Source: Oryzias latipes
Lineage: Eukaryota > Chordata > Actinopteri > Beloniformes > Adrianichthyidae
Length of the DNA stretch: 64,000 nucleotides
Direction: 5' to 3'
Assembly (NCBI RefSeq): GCF_002234675.1
Contig: NC_019864.2
Coordinates: 15,331,582-15,395,581, forward strand
Numbering within the stretch: the stretch's first letter is position 1; each line of letters begins with the position of its first letter. Shown one piece after another: positions 1 through 27,581 of this stretch. Position numbers and translations under genes: made by a program. The notes beneath the pieces are model-generated. The model did no database searches. It saw only the letters and a list, made by a program, of their open reading frames with translations, and was not told the origin of the DNA.

Positions 1-2680
1 GACCAGCAATTCCTCTGCTGTATCCCTGCGCTGGAGTCATCCTGCTTTTCCACCCGGAAAGACTGTTAGCTACACCGTCCGCTGCACACCTTTGGGAACA
101 CGCCACGTCTCTGCTATACGCTACATACAAACGTAAGACGCACTAAGAAAAGCTAGTACCTCTCCTCTGGAGAAAGAAATTAATTCTTTTTGACTAAAGA
201 TTAAGAGTTTTCAGAGTTTTGTACCTACTTTTAACGTTCTGGGGGACATAAGTGCAAACAATAAGAGGCCAGGTCTTTATTGTACAAATGCTTTTTTCCA
301 CAGTACAAAACAAAGTATGATGGTTCAGAATTTGACTCCAAGCACTCGCTATGAGTTTGTGATACGTCTTCATGTGGATCAGATGTCAAGCCCATGGAGT
401 TCTGCTGTGTACCACCAGACCCGCCCAGCAGGTGATCAGCCAGACACAAAGATTCCTTTCTTATCATTTTTTTAATGTCTTCCAGTGTACAATGGGATGA
501 GATCATTGGATTTCTGTGTGATTTCTGCGACTTGTTTTGCACAGCACCTAACCACCCCCCTGCAGGAGTGAGAGTTACTCTGATTGAGGAGGACACTGCT
601 CTGATCTCCTGGAGGGAGCCCAGTGAGCCCAATGAGGTCATTACACACTACACCATCCTGTACGCCTCACAGAGTGCTTGGATGGATGGAAAATGGCAAA
701 GAATTCAGAGAGAAGGTTAGTTGTCTATCTAAACACATTGTTTTAAAAATCAATGAGTTGTTTCTGGTAAAAAAATTGTCTCCTAAAAGTGTCTCTTAGA
801 GTATTTTAAATTTGAACATTATCTGCTATAGTAGTCTAGAAAATGTAAACATTTCATTTTAAAAAAGTGCAATTCTATGAATGAATATGTGCTATAATAG
901 TATAGATGCTGTTTATTACATATATATTTGGACTTCTTAAAAGGTGTTTCTGTTTTAAATGTTCCTAATGTGTTGTGTCTCTCTTTATGTTTGTATTTAT
1001 CAAACATCAATTTGCAAATTGTAGTTTCTTACGTGTTTAATCCATGATCGTAGGAATTCATACCATGGCCCTGCTGGAGAAGCTGGAGCCGGGGACCATC
1101 TACCTCGTGAAGGTGTGCGCGTCCAACAGTGTAGGTGACGGACCTTTCTCTGATATTGTGGAGCTGCCACCCAAACGGGGACACGCCCACCGCAGCAAGA
1201 ACCCCAGACACTCGGACAGCTTCCCTGATGCAGCAGGTTAGCATGAAACTCTGGAGCAAAATCTTATGCCTCGTTTTGAGGCTTTAGGTTTTCAATTGAT
1301 ATTAAATCGATTCAGTATTTTGGAGGCTGTAGTACTTCTAAATACAAGTTTATTGACTAGAAACTAAGGAGAACAAACAAATATCCTTGTCCAGGCATAG
1401 TTAGCATCCTTCACAGAACTTTCATCTATATTTTTGGCAGTTGATGCAACATTATTTTCTGCTGTTATGATAATCTGGCTACAATTGTTCAGTGTTGCAT
1501 AAAATTCAGGTGTTAATGGTTGGTTAACAGTGGAGCACTTTTGTTTATTGCCATAGTTTGTCTTTAATATCAGCACATTGAGATAATATCTGATGTTTAA
1601 TTTATCACGGTGGTATTTATCTTCCAGTGTTCTCTGATGGTCTCTATCACATTGACCAGCGGTCAGTGACGGGGATCATGGTCGGTGTGAGCATCGCCTT
1701 AACCTGTATAGCCCTGTGTGCCCTGATCCTGATCAGCAAGGGTAGACCAAGGTGCTGATGGTTGTTTAGAATTCTCTCTGAACAGAAAAACAATCCAAAA
1801 TTCAGTACTAAAGTGTTGTTTTTGTTTTAATTTCTTTTTAAACTTTGCTTTTTGTAGAAAATCCTCCAATCCCAAAGTGATTGCTTTAGGACTTTCTGAA
1901 GGTGCCCATGTTGGTTTTCCACTGCCCAGTGACTGCCACTCTGAGAACATTGATGCTTGCATACCTATGATAAGTGATCGCTTCCTAGACGCTATGGTGA
2001 GATGAAGAAATCAATCAGAGGGAACTTTTGCTGACTGATGCACTCATACTTCTGTTATTTTTATCCACTATATTACTCTGTATTTTACCCGTTTGTTTCT
2101 GATGCAGCTTTGTCTCCGTATTTGTTTCAGGGTGGAACTAATATAGTCAGAAACAGTGGAGGTCCTGTCAGCAGCAAAGCTCAAAACAACAGGTGGCTGC
2201 ATTTTAAGCGAGAGATCAAAAATCCACCTGAAAGTAACGTAAGTGAATGTTGTTTTTCTGCAGATATAGTTCTTCTTTTTAAATGGATGGATTGTTTTTC
2301 TAATCTACTTTCTGTTTCTTCAGGTTGAGATGAGAGCCAATTTGTATGAGGCGGGCAAAACTGTTCTGAGATATGAGGACCTTCCGGGCTCGCCGCCTTT
2401 GCCCCTCTCGTCCCGTGAAATCATTTTTGGACCCCTTCACTCAGAGAGCTCCAACAACAGCGAAGGCAGCCAGGAGACTGGCGACTCTGGAAACTACTCC
2501 AATGAAGAAAGCAACGAGGACAACCCAACCACCAGCCAAAACTCTAGAACAGAGCCGCTGGGGTCTGACAAAGGAAACGCTGTTTCAGAGCTGCAGCCAC
2601 CTTTCAAAGTAAAAAACGAGGAGATGCGAGGAGGTTTCCACCATTCCACGCTTGATAAGTCCTGCAACTGCAGCTCGTGA
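1..2680 (+). CDS. prtg: Protogenin (3' part; last 8 exons)
   Basis: This is the C-terminal part of an immunoglobulin-superfamily adhesion receptor of the DCC/neogenin group; the 5' exons lie left of the window. Exons read are <1–132, 304–431, 545–715, 1054–1236, 1628–1751, 1858–1996, 2131–2238 and 2324–2680, and all phases agree. The first four encode fibronectin type III sequence (for example the SSAVSLRW and TPSTRYEF stretches). The exon at 1628 encodes one membrane segment ([19 protein letters not shown]), followed by a basic stop-transfer and a cytoplasmic tail. The tail keeps the protogenin-like [10 protein letters not shown] and [11 protein letters not shown] stretches, which separates it from DCC and neogenin. 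It ends at TGA 2678–2680. The tail beyond the SDSG-rich part is less like the mammalian protein. Known role of the family: neural tube and axial development. Which of the two fish co-orthologues this is cannot be told from the part present. Confidence 0.9.
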
Positions 2681-4430
2681 CATCCTCTGGCTTTGATCCG
2701 ATCTCCCAAAACACCGTGTCTACCTCATTTTCTTCCTGAAAGGAGCCCCTGGATGTTATTTTTGAAAGACGAGGGGTCAGGAAGTCAGCTGCTGCAAGGA
2801 CATGTGCATTTGCTTCAGACCTACCTCAGGCTTTGTATGAATGTTCCTCTAAAACAGTCCGTTTCCATTCGTCAACAACTTTCTACCTGTTAGTGTGTTT
2901 GGCCTTGTTTGTCCTAACCAAAGCTCACCCACAATGAATGTTACAAAGAAATGTCTGAAATGTACGTTGATGCATTCTGGATATATTTAATTGATATTTT
3001 ACCAGAGCTGTAGTTGATTTTTGATGGGTGATGGATCTAAGTAACCTGGTTTTTATATGAAGTGCTACCTCCTTTTATAACAAGTACTTGGCAGTATTAT
3101 CTCAGACTCAGGGGACAAAGTGAAAAAATACTTAATTGCCATGTTTTCTTACCTCTTTCAGAGTGTTGCGTTCTCCTGTGTAACTTTATGGTTAAAAGAG
3201 CTTTTTTCTTTGTTGAGAAGAGGAGAAGTGCACTGATTTTGTCAAACTATTTTTAGCTTTTCTTTTATCAAACAGTTGTTTGGTATTTTCAGTGCGTGAA
3301 ACCCAAAGCTTTAACACGGCCTTAATATAGAGAGGGCTTTGTATAGTGTTGACGAATAGATCCAAAGACAAGAAAACAACCCAAAGAGTCTCTGATGAAA
3401 CAATAGATAAGAAAAGTCAACCAAAAATATAGCAATATAGCACTGTGAGGATGAATTTGCCAAAAAAATATTGTTCGTGCCATAAATGTACATTTGGTTT
3501 CGATTGATGCTGTTTTCTCAGTGTAATTATTAGCTTTTGATCTTGGTGAAAGCTTTAGCACAAGCCCTGTGCTCCATTTGCCTTCTAGACCATTGCTAAA
3601 TGCAGAGGTGATGCCGATGCTATTATCCAAAGAGTTGACTCCTTCCTCAGGTGGGTGGGGCTTATTTCATTCAGCTGATCCTTGCTACAAGTAACAAAAA
3701 CACAAAGGGCCAAATATATGGAGTGTCCTTCCTGTGACAGACAACAATATTTATTTTTTATTGAGAGAATCGTCTGTTGCTGTTCGATACCTGTAGTAAG
3801 GCTAAAGAATTCTTTACTTTCCTCTGTACTTTTTTGTGCAAGTGAGACATTAAGAGGTTTCAAGGAATTCTGACTATCAAAACAAACCCTCTCTGTGTGA
3901 AGAGCAACATAATCAATTTTTATATCTTTGTAATACCAAGTATCCTAACCAAAGAATGGGGAAGTCTCTGATATTTAGCGATCTTCTTTGGTTTTCATTT
4001 GCATTATGTGCATTATCTCAATTTAAAAAAAACATTATTTTCCATTTTTGGTAACTAGAAGGGCATTGTTTTCATTTTTCAAAATTTTCAAAGATGTCAG
4101 AAATGACTTTCTTGTTTTAAGCAAAGAAAAAATCAGATTTTAAAGTGTTTTTTTTTTATGTCTGGTGTAATTTTCAGTTGTTCTGCCTGTTGATTATTCA
4201 AGAAGATAAATGTTCAAGCTGCAGGTGAATGCATCGTTTTAATTCGGATTTTTACATTTAGCTTTAGGAGTGTAGATTGAACTTGTATTTAATTTCCCTG
4301 ATATCTTTTATTTTGAATGCCAGACTTTTGACCCAAAGTGCACATTACTATGATGGTGACATGTTGTAACCAACCTTATGTTTTAAATTGATTAACTAGG
4401 CAAAATTAGATAATAAAAAGGTTTTTGGGA
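2681..4430 (+). other. prtg: prtg 3' UTR
   Basis: AT-rich non-coding sequence follows the prtg stop codon. The first convincing AATAAA polyadenylation signal is at 4412–4417, which would give a 3' UTR of about 1.75 kb. No open frame in this stretch resembles a protein I know. The next ~500 bases, up to the rsl24d1 start, look like ordinary spacer and promoter. Confidence 0.55.
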
Positions 4431-4933
4431 AAAAAAAGTCTTATTTATTTGTTTGTTTTTTGTAGTCAATGAATTGATCAGCTGATACACAAATTGAAGG
4501 TAAGGAGATTTAACGTATATTTATGATGTTTTCAGAAATGTCAAATACATGTTGATAGAGAATGGAAGAGTTAGTAGAAAGCTGTGTTAACATTCCATAT
4601 CTTTTAATGCCCTAGAAAAACCTCAATAACAATATTTTATTATTCTCGGATCTACTCATATCTTAGTGTTTATTTTTTAATGTCGCAATGGTCATTACAT
4701 TGAACCTCGTTTGAAAACAACCTTTTAATTTTTTTTTAAATAGAAAAATAGGATAAACATGTAAATAGTCACAAAGATTTCAATACAGATCTAAAATCAT
4801 GACCCTGTTGGTGCAGCAGGGGGCAGCACTTCTCCAACAAGGGGCTGTCAGCTCCGAGCAGAGAACACGAAGAAGAGAAGGAAGGGACGGTCTTGTTTTT
4901 GGAGCTGCTACACGCAGCAGGCCCGCTGCCGAA

Positions 4934-6619
4934 ATGCGCATCGAAAAGTGTTATTTCTGTTCGGGACCAGTGTACCCCGGTCACGGGGTTATGTTTGTAC
5001 GAAACGACTGCAAGGTACGGTACCATTTGTCTGCCTAAACAGTGACGTAAATTCAGTGGATGGAGTCAAACGGGAGCTATTGTTTTTCATGATGACACGT
5101 GACGAGTTCGCTGGTCTCGCGTGGGACCAAAACAAATTAAGTGTGTTTAGCAAATAACCAAACTAATTATTTAGTGGGAGAACTATGTACCAAAAATACA
5201 AATCAGAATTTATAATACTGGGTTCTGTATGCCTTTTGACAATTTAATAAGAGTTATAACGGAGGCCCCGAAGTCAGATCGGGTTTGTCATTTATTCTGA
5301 ATAAGTGCGCCCTCTGGTGTACAAACAGTAAAAGTGCAGTCAACGAGATGGTATGTAACCTTTGTGCTATCATAGGCACTTTAACATTTGGGAGTTGGGT
5401 CATCTAGACCCACTAGACAGAGCGCTGAACCTTTTTTCTTCAATGATTTGTGATCTTCACTGATGTCCATGGATTACATGAAATCTTTCCACCTTTATCC
5501 ACCTTTGTCATGGTAGGGAGAACACATCAATTTAAGGGTGGGGTCATCTAAGATAGCACAAGGGTTAAGGGAAAGTCGATGGATGGTTCGCCGTCTTTGT
5601 ACTACTGAGGGTGTGTGTGTGTACATATATATCAAATAGACATGTATTTGTTGGAATGTGCACTGCAATGCCAAGTGGTCCTCGGGCTATTCTCCTATTT
5701 TTAATTTATTTAATACTCTCGTTTTTTATCGTTCATTTTAGACTTTCAGATTCTGCAGATCCAAATGCCACAGGAACTTCAAGAAAAAGCGTAACCCAAG
5801 AAAAACAAGATGGACTAAAGCATTCAGAAAGGCATCTGGGAAAGAGCTGACAGTTGTAAGACGTTTCTCCATGTTTGTTTGTTTGCCTAGAAGCAGATAT
5901 TTGTTCCTTCTCTGTCCAACAATTACTGTTTTTTCAGGACAACGCTTTGGAGTTTGAGAAACGCAGAAATATTCCTGTTAAGTACAACAGGGAGCTGTGG
6001 AACAAGACAGGTAATGTGGACATGAATTCATGTGGCACAAACTTCCCTTTGTGTTCTGAGTGGCAGATTCATGTTTCTCTGTTTATGCTTCACACAGTGG
6101 ACGCAATGATGAAGGTGGAAAAAATAAAACAGAAACGACAGGCACAGTTTATCATGAACAGGTAAGATCAGTGCCCCAAATATATTATTCAGACACAAGA
6201 ACATTTTCCAGGATTATACAGCAAACCATCGGGGTTGTTCTTTGCTGTGTAGGTTGAAGAAGGGCAAAGAGTTGGAGAAAGTAGAGACCATCAGCGAAGT
6301 GAAGAAAAACATTCACCTCATCAAAGCACCACATGCAGGTAAGGTCACATGTAAGGTCACGTAGAGTAATTGTAGCAGCTCCAAGAGGACGTCAGTGTTG
6401 TACAAGTCTTTTCTGCTGAGAACTTTAAAAAAAAAAAAACACACACACAAATTTGCCACATTCAGGCTATGCACCTACTCTTTGACTCCGATTGTCAGTA
6501 TTGTTCATGGTATTTTTCTCTTTTTTTATTTAACAGGAAAGGCCAAACAGTTGGAAGACAAAATGGTGCAAAGATTACAAGAAGACATGGAAGTTGGGGA
6601 TGAAGATAATTTATCTTAA
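4934..6619 (+). CDS. rsl24d1: Ribosomal L24-domain protein 1 (Rlp24 homologue)
   Basis: A 166-aa protein in six exons: 4934–5014, 5742–5855, 5938–6010, 6098–6161, 6253–6338 and 6537–6619. It starts [18 protein letters not shown], the L24e zinc-ribbon with CxxC (C6, C9). The second Cys pair is supplied across the exon 1/2 junction (NDCK, then FCRSKC). The basic [19 protein letters not shown] stretch and the EFEKRRN motif follow, and the tail is a charged helix ([12 protein letters not shown]). The family is the nucleolar assembly factor that holds the L24e site on pre-60S particles until it is swapped for ribosomal L24 in the cytoplasm. The human protein is 163 aa. The start is set by this canonical N-terminus, and upstream ATGs are not in frame with it. 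Intron 1 holds a piggyBac-like MITE. Confidence 0.95.
5355..5568. mobile_element. piggyBac-like MITE, copy 1
   Basis: A non-autonomous element of about 214 bp in rsl24d1 intron 1. Its right end reads GATAGCACAAGGGTTAA and the left end is the near-inverse (G)TAACC-TTTGTGCTATC. The body is shared with copy 2 (26266–26481) and partly with copy 3 (60816–60959). The CCCTTGTGC-type terminal inverted repeat set in TTAA is what piggyBac elements show; here the left TTAA has changed to GTAA. It has no coding capacity. Confidence 0.7.
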
Positions 6620-6870
6620 ATCCAAATGTTTTGTTTCTTTGGGTAAACTTCAGTTATTTTATTTTTTTCAATTGGTGTGTTTCAACTTTGAATTTGATCT
6701 GGCTGTGAAAGGACAATAGTGTACCTGCTAAGAAAACCCTTCCTGTTTGTTTTTTTTTTGGGATGTGGAGCCTTATTCATTCTGTGATCTAAAATCATCA
6801 GGTTGCACTTAGGAAACGGTATAAAATGTCCAAATCAACAATAAATGTTTGTTTTAGTGGAAAATTTCTA
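6620..6870 (+). other. rsl24d1: rsl24d1 3' UTR and poly(A) signal
   Basis: A short AT-rich 3' UTR follows the stop codon. AATAAA at 6840–6845 is the first good polyadenylation signal, giving a UTR of about 240 bases. From 6870 to 8636 there is no gene. That gap holds the hAT-like repeat at 7548–8088, a short (CA)/(CATA) run near 7640, and a GC-richer promoter stretch before arpp19 (about 8440–8636). Confidence 0.6.
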
Positions 6871-7547
6871 GTTTATCTTGCCTATTTTAAGTTTCAAAGC
6901 CATCCCATGAACCATTTTGGTCTGATTGTGAGAACTTTGAATATGCCTACAGAAAACTGAGAAAAGTTTGTTTGATAAATACCCCAAATAATTTATTGAC
7001 AAATATTTATAACTTGGTAGTGCTCATCTCGTGCATTGTTTCAAACCCAAACATTTTTGCCAACCATTCACCATCCACATGTTGAAACGGAGCTTTGCAT
7101 GTACTCTGCTTTAACAGAGGAGGGGAATCTTCCAAATGGTGTTTGGCATGGACCGTCTGAAGAGGGAATTAAGAGTTCACCTAGATTCTGAAATTATTAG
7201 AAAGCTATTTTTTGCTCTCATAGCTTTTTGGATCTAGTTTATCGTGATTCCCATAGACCCGCACAATGTTCACAAGTGGGTATCATAGTTTTATGACTGA
7301 TATATCTGTCAGAAATGCCAGGAACATGAATTACTTGCCTGATTTGATCAGTATCTGTAAAGGTTTTATTCTGGAAAAAAAAGGGTAAGAATACACAAAA
7401 TATTTTAAGTGTACACCAAGAAGCCAAATAATGCATCCACAAGTGCAGGTGCAGTGCTTTAATGTGGCGGTCCCAAGTTTGGATAAATGCTGAGGGTTGT
7501 CATGAAAGATCTTAGTAAACATATTTTCACTGTGATAACTTCTACAA

Positions 7548-8088
7548 CAGGGATCTGCAAAAGAGCCATTTGGGACAATTTCTCACTGATCCCTGTAGGA
7601 GCCACAGTCTTACTTAGCCTTTGAAGAAGATTTTACGACACACACACACATACATACATACACAAAAGTTTTTCTAAATATAAAATTATAATAATTTTTA
7701 ACAAAGGGTCTTATAAATTCCTTTTATAATTAGACACCCTGAGCAAAAAAAGATCGTCCCATTGCAGGAAATGTAATCCAATGACGACTTTTGAACAGAC
7801 ACTTTTTTTTTTCTCTTGTTAAACCACTTTTGAGTGTTGTCATGTTTTTCCTTTTCCTTACTAACTAATGCAGAAGATCAGACATTTTACTCAAGTTTTG
7901 TTCAGGATTACAAACCTGTGCGCCTAATGTTACTGCAATAGAAGGACTTCAGCCATACATTTCTTTTTTTATCAATGACTAAGTAAGGTTTACTTTTAGA
8001 ATTACTATCTTAAATTGTTTTTTTTTAGCCCGAGAGCCAAAGCAGAGTGTTAAAAGAGCCACATGAGGCGCAGGTTGCAGAGCCCTTA
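7548..8088. mobile_element. hAT-like non-autonomous element
   Basis: The left end reads CAGGGATCTGCAAAAGAGCC and the right end GCGCAGGTTGCAGAGCCCTT. Reverse-complemented, the right end begins AAGGGCTCTGCAACC and continues to a GGCTC block, as the left end does. Ends of the 'CAGGG(G)TCTGCAACC … agagccacat' type are common in fish hAT MITEs. The interior is AT-rich and non-coding. I do not see a clean 8-bp target duplication, so the exact ends are uncertain and the copy is probably old. Confidence 0.5.
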
Positions 8089-8636
8089 TCTAAAAGAAGC
8101 TCAAATTAAGAATAGAAAACCTAATATCAGCTATACTTTAGATTTCTTTTCTAGGAATAGTTTTTGTAATTAGATTTGACTATTATGTATGATTATGCAC
8201 CCTCGCTTTATACATTTTCTGCATTGCACATGTAAGTTTGTATTGTAAATAAAGGATATTCAGAACATTAACACAACTTGGCTATAAAATAGGCCCCATT
8301 TCAGATATAGAGAAAGGTAAGTGCGCATATTTATAAATACATTCCAAAACAACCATTTCAAGTTTATCATTTATTCTTTCTTTTTGTAAATGACGGTTAA
8401 ATAAATAATCCACCACAGTGATCAGATCAGTCTGATCAGTGCCGCATGAGTCTCTGGTCTCGATTTAGCGTCCTGTCTGGAGAGGAGGGCCTGCGTGCGT
8501 GACAGTGACAGGCTGTCTGCCGCCCTCGCTGCTGGGGTAACTGCTGCCTCACAGTCACATCCTCCACAAATCACTAAAGCGGACCCACGGGTTGCATATT
8601 CATCTGAGCGCTCACAGCGAGGCTATCGGGGCAGCG

Positions 8637-9546
8637 ATGTCGGAGGAAAATGACGAGACGAAGGCTTCAGACGAACAGCAGGTTAACGGAGATTCTAGCG
8701 GAGACATGTTTTATACTAACTCAGTAGCTAGCTGCTGTTCAAATCGGGGAGAATTAGCAGGCGGTAACAAAGTTAGCCTGTGGGCTAGCTTTGTGTTGCT
8801 TAGCTGGTCAGAAATGTAAAATAAAAATATGGTTTGTAATTTGAGCAATTTTGTGGTTTTTGTTGACTTTAGGTTAAAGTTAGATTGTTTGACTTGGGTG
8901 GATGCTAATAAAACTTGAGTGGTGCATTTAAAGAAAAAAAGCTAACAATGACTGCTGCTACAGTTAGCCACGCTAGCTTGCCTCGAGATCAATGCTAGCT
9001 TTCTGCACATCTATGTTTACTTTCCCTCCTGACTTCTTCCTCACATTCAGAGGCATCTTTCAGAATAACATCTCGTTGACTTAACTCATGTTAAACCAGG
9101 TTCATGCCTAATTTTAAAAAAGATTTTCTGGTTGTTGTCGGATCCACCCCCCTCCAACAGGAAATGGAGGAAACCGTGATCAGTCCAGAAAAATCAGAGG
9201 AGGCCAAATTGAAGGCCAGGTATCCCAACCTTGGAGCCAAACCAGGGGGCTCAGATTTTCTCAGGAAACGACTTCAGAAAGGAGGGGTGAGTCTGGGATT
9301 CAACTCCTTCCATTCCTCCTTTTTTTTTTTTTTTGGCCCCGGATCTCTAATATATGCATTTATCTCTGTTTCCAGCAAAAATACTTTGACTCTGGTGATT
9401 ACAATATGGCCAAGGCAAAAATGAAGAACAAGCAGCTGCCGTCTGCCCCAGCAGAGAAGACTGAGATCACAGGGGGGCACATCCCAACGCCTCAGGATCT
9501 GCCTCACAGAAAGACCAGCATGGTGACGAGCAAACTTGCTGGTTGA
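8637..9546 (+). CDS. arpp19: cAMP-regulated phosphoprotein 19 (ARPP19/ENSA family)
   Basis: A 113-aa protein in three exons: 8637–8681, 9161–9286 and 9376–9546. The endosulfine core is intact: [21 protein letters not shown], then the Greatwall target [12 protein letters not shown]. The serine in FDSGDY is the residue that, once phosphorylated, makes the family inhibit PP2A-B55 at mitotic entry. The C-terminus carries a PKA-type site in HRKTSMV and ends SKLAG, as ARPP19 does. The N-terminus is acidic ([15 protein letters not shown]) and exon 1 is 45 nt. Synteny next to myo5a agrees with arpp19 rather than ensa. One oddity: the exon 2/3 join gives QKGGQKYF with one Gly more than the usual QKGQKYF. 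The only usable donor at that place is GGG|GTGAGT. Confidence 0.93.
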
Positions 9547-10370
9547 GGGTTTTACTTTCACTGTTTTGCTACCATTCCATATTTCACTTTATATCTGCAT
9601 GCCGTTTACATTTCTTCAGGTTTTGCTTTCGGCTTTAAGAACAAAATTTATTAAGCCAAATACGTTCCTGTGTTTATTACTAATTGAGGAATCGAGTAGT
9701 TCATTAAAATTTCCTACAGGAAAAATTTCACAATTCTTCTCTTTTGTCCACGTTATGTACTTTTCTGATTGTGTGGTTTTATTTAATTGTGTGCTTTAAA
9801 GCGAGTGAAATTTAGCCAGTTGTGTCCACTTCATGCTCCCCAACATTGTTTTTTGCGATGACTTGCTGCTTTGCGCTCCATCTCATTCAAATCTACTGAC
9901 CTTTAAAGCAGTGAAACCGTTGTTGCTCCTGAGCAATATTTGCTCCATCAGCGAGAATTTGTGTTGTTGATTCTTGCCTGAAGTGACTTTCTCTGACTAG
10001 AAATGCTTAACAATTTTATGAGAAGAACTTCCCAGAACATGTTTATAGTGTGCAAGTGCATTGGCTGTGCATATAAACTGTGCCATTGGTTTTGTAAATA
10101 AAATAGTTTTGCATAATATCTTGCATTTGATGGTCTTTGTGTTCAGTTATTGCAAATTTTGTTTTGAAATTGCAGGGCTGCAGTGCTGGCAAAGGACAAC
10201 TGGGACCTTTTTCAGTGTTTTAAGAAGATACTTTAGTTACTTCATTGTCAGATTTAATATTTTACTAATTCTGTCTTTAAAATATATGTATATGACAATT
10301 TGCAAGTCAGACGTATTTTGCACAAGTACAACAGAAGTAACTATTTATTTATGACTAAGATAATAAACTG
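9547..10370 (+). other. arpp19: arpp19 3' UTR
   Basis: Non-coding sequence after the arpp19 stop codon. AATAAA signals lie at 10097–10102 and 10362–10367, so two transcript ends about 265 bases apart are plausible. From 10371 to 12472 no gene is seen. That stretch holds a repeat fragment (10455–10690), a degenerate repeat array (11280–11885) and the GC-rich myo5a promoter/5' UTR from about 12180. Confidence 0.5.
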
Positions 10371-10454
10371 AGGTCTACCTAGTTGACAAGTATCAAAAGC
10401 GGTGGTTATAGTGGGTGGAGTTAGGGAAAACTGTATTTTTGTAGAGAAGCATTA

Positions 10455-10690
10455 CTTAAAGACCCACTCTGTTTATCTTTTGATCCATTGTAAAACCATT
10501 TTTAGTGGTCTTTTAATTATGAAGATGCCATTTTTTTTAAGCCAAAATAATAAAAAAAAAATTTAATAGTTCAGTAGAATTTCGCTTCTGAGGTTTGGCC
10601 TGAACATTTGCCGTGGAGCAACCCCACCCTTCTTCCCGTCCAAATACTGAGAGCTTGGAGCAGGGAGCTTGTGGGTTCGGGTAGCAATAT
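10455..10690 (+). mobile_element. Transposon-family fragment ('AAAGACCCACT' family), copy a
   Basis: The copy opens with TTAAAGACCCACT and carries a TTGATCCATTGTAAAA block and a 'GTGGTCTTTTAA' block. It later has GAGCAGGGAGCTTGTGG. The same blocks in the same order occur at 56200–56660. Related pieces lie in the opposite orientation at 19664–20210 and 54530–54741. The peptide-coding middle seen in other copies is missing here. The right end is not defined. Confidence 0.5.
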
Positions 10691-11279
10691 ATACATTTTT
10701 TTGTTAATATCTTTGCGAATTCTGCCTTAGATTTAATTTTCCTATTTGATGCAACACTTCCTTTTTTTTTTTTTAAATCCTTTTTAAATAACTGGGGCAG
10801 GGTATTATCTTATTTGTAGCTAATAAACTCTGTCACCAAGAAAATGACATCATAGTAATGTGTAAGTGCTATTTTACATTCATTTTTACTCTTAATTATA
10901 GTTTTAAGATTGGGGTTCTTTCAAACATCTTGCCTGTAGCTGACCACTGTCTAAACTGAGAAAGTAACAAAAAAAGAGTTATTGTGAAAACTGCTATAAT
11001 ATGAAAGCAAGAAGCAAAAATATTTTTTCTCTTTTGTTGAACATCTTAGAAAAAAAAAAGCCATCCATAGAAATCTAAAAACAAGCTCGGCATATTTTTA
11101 TGTGCCAGCTGCAGTCAACAGACCTTTCAGATCTCACACTGAACAAAAATGTTTTTGTGCTCTTATCAAGAATTCTATATTAAAGAAGGGAACATGTATC
11201 ATCTAAGTATCCCACACGTGTGACTTATTTTTTCTATAAGAGAAGGCAAGTCCTGGACATGATTTAAAAAAAAAAATTA

Positions 11280-11885
11280 TTCCCTCAAACTAACAATTTG
11301 AGTCCACAAATTGATGTATTGAGGGCACAAATCAGTATTTTTTTGTGCAGAAATTAGCATTTTGTGCACACAAATCTGTATATTTTGGGAATATTATAGC
11401 ATTTTATATTTTGGGCAGTATATTTCGGGCACAAATTAGCATATAATGTTCACAGATTTTTTTATTTTTAGGCACAAATGAGCATTTTGTGCACTCAAAT
11501 CAGTATGTTTTGGGCACAAGTCAGTATTCTGTTTGCAAACAAAAGAAGTTTTTTAGGAAGAACAAAGCATTTTGTGTGAACAAATTAGTTTCTATTGGGT
11601 ACAAATTAACATTCTGTGCATCCATATTAGTATGTTTTGGGCAACAGATTTGGTTGTTCAGGGGTCCAAGTTAGCAATTTTGTGCTCTTGAATTAGTATT
11701 TTTTTGGCACAAGTTAGAATTTTTGAGTAATATTTCAGTATCTTCAATCCCTACCACTAATTTGCACCTAAAAATCCAAATTCGTGTCCCCAAAATACTA
11801 TTAAAATGTTAAATTGTGGCCACAAAATGTTATTTTATGCTTTTTTGTGTGCACAAAACACTAATTTGATGGCAGAAATTATTCT
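11280..11885. repeat. Degenerate ~40-bp repeat array with an inverted right arm
   Basis: About ten diverged units built on 'GGGCACAAATTAGCATTTTG' and 'TGCACACAAATCAGTATG' run head to tail from about 11310 to 11740. From about 11750 to 11880 related words appear in the opposite orientation (for example CACTAATTTGCACC and AAAACACTAATTTG), so the array has two arms. No frame is coding. I cannot assign it to a named family. It may be a minisatellite or the core of a fold-back element. Confidence 0.55.
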
Positions 11886-12472
11886 GAGGAACATGTTTTA
11901 ATGTCGTGTCCGGGGCTCCGTAGAGTGATATGTAAACGAAGGCTAACAATTTGCAAAAAGATCCTTGCAGCTGCATCAGGCCTCAAAGAAAAGAATGGTG
12001 GATCTTCCTAACATTGCTGTTTAAACGTAAACATTTTAGCTGAACGAAATTATGAATCCAGAGAAAACGCAGTAATGCTCCCCTTTGACTGACTTTCTCA
12101 TTTATTAACATGAAAATCTATTTTGCATAATAGAGTGAAGTGATGATTAAAGAACTTGACAAAAAAGTGGTTGGAATTTAATATCTTCTGTCTCGCTCCG
12201 ACTTGCAAGTCGCGGGTTTGATTTTGGGCCGTGGGGCTGGGTGGCCGCTGGGAGGCACGCTTGGCTTTGCATGCGTAAAAACGCGTCGTGGCATGCGCCG
12301 CCGGTGATTGACAGCGTGTGGAGGCTGAACGCGCCGGTGTGGCCGCGAGAGCTGCGAATTCCGAAGAGCACAGAAGTGTTCCTCAGGGCTGAGGGAGTAA
12401 CATGAACCAGGCGTCTTTCTATGGACAAAGGAGGACATCTTCACCAAAGGCTCACTGAGCAGGCAGCAGGAC

Positions 12473-27581
<15,109 letters not shown>

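Noticed and set aside
5086-5160. ATGATGA box in rsl24d1 intron 1, as in a C/D snoRNA
   Set aside because: No D box (CTGA) at the right distance and no terminal stem; introns of ribosome-related genes often host snoRNAs, but this one does not show one.
7630-7665. Short CACA/CATA run as a regulatory feature
   Set aside because: Ordinary microsatellite inside a repeat-rich spacer; nothing else supports a function.
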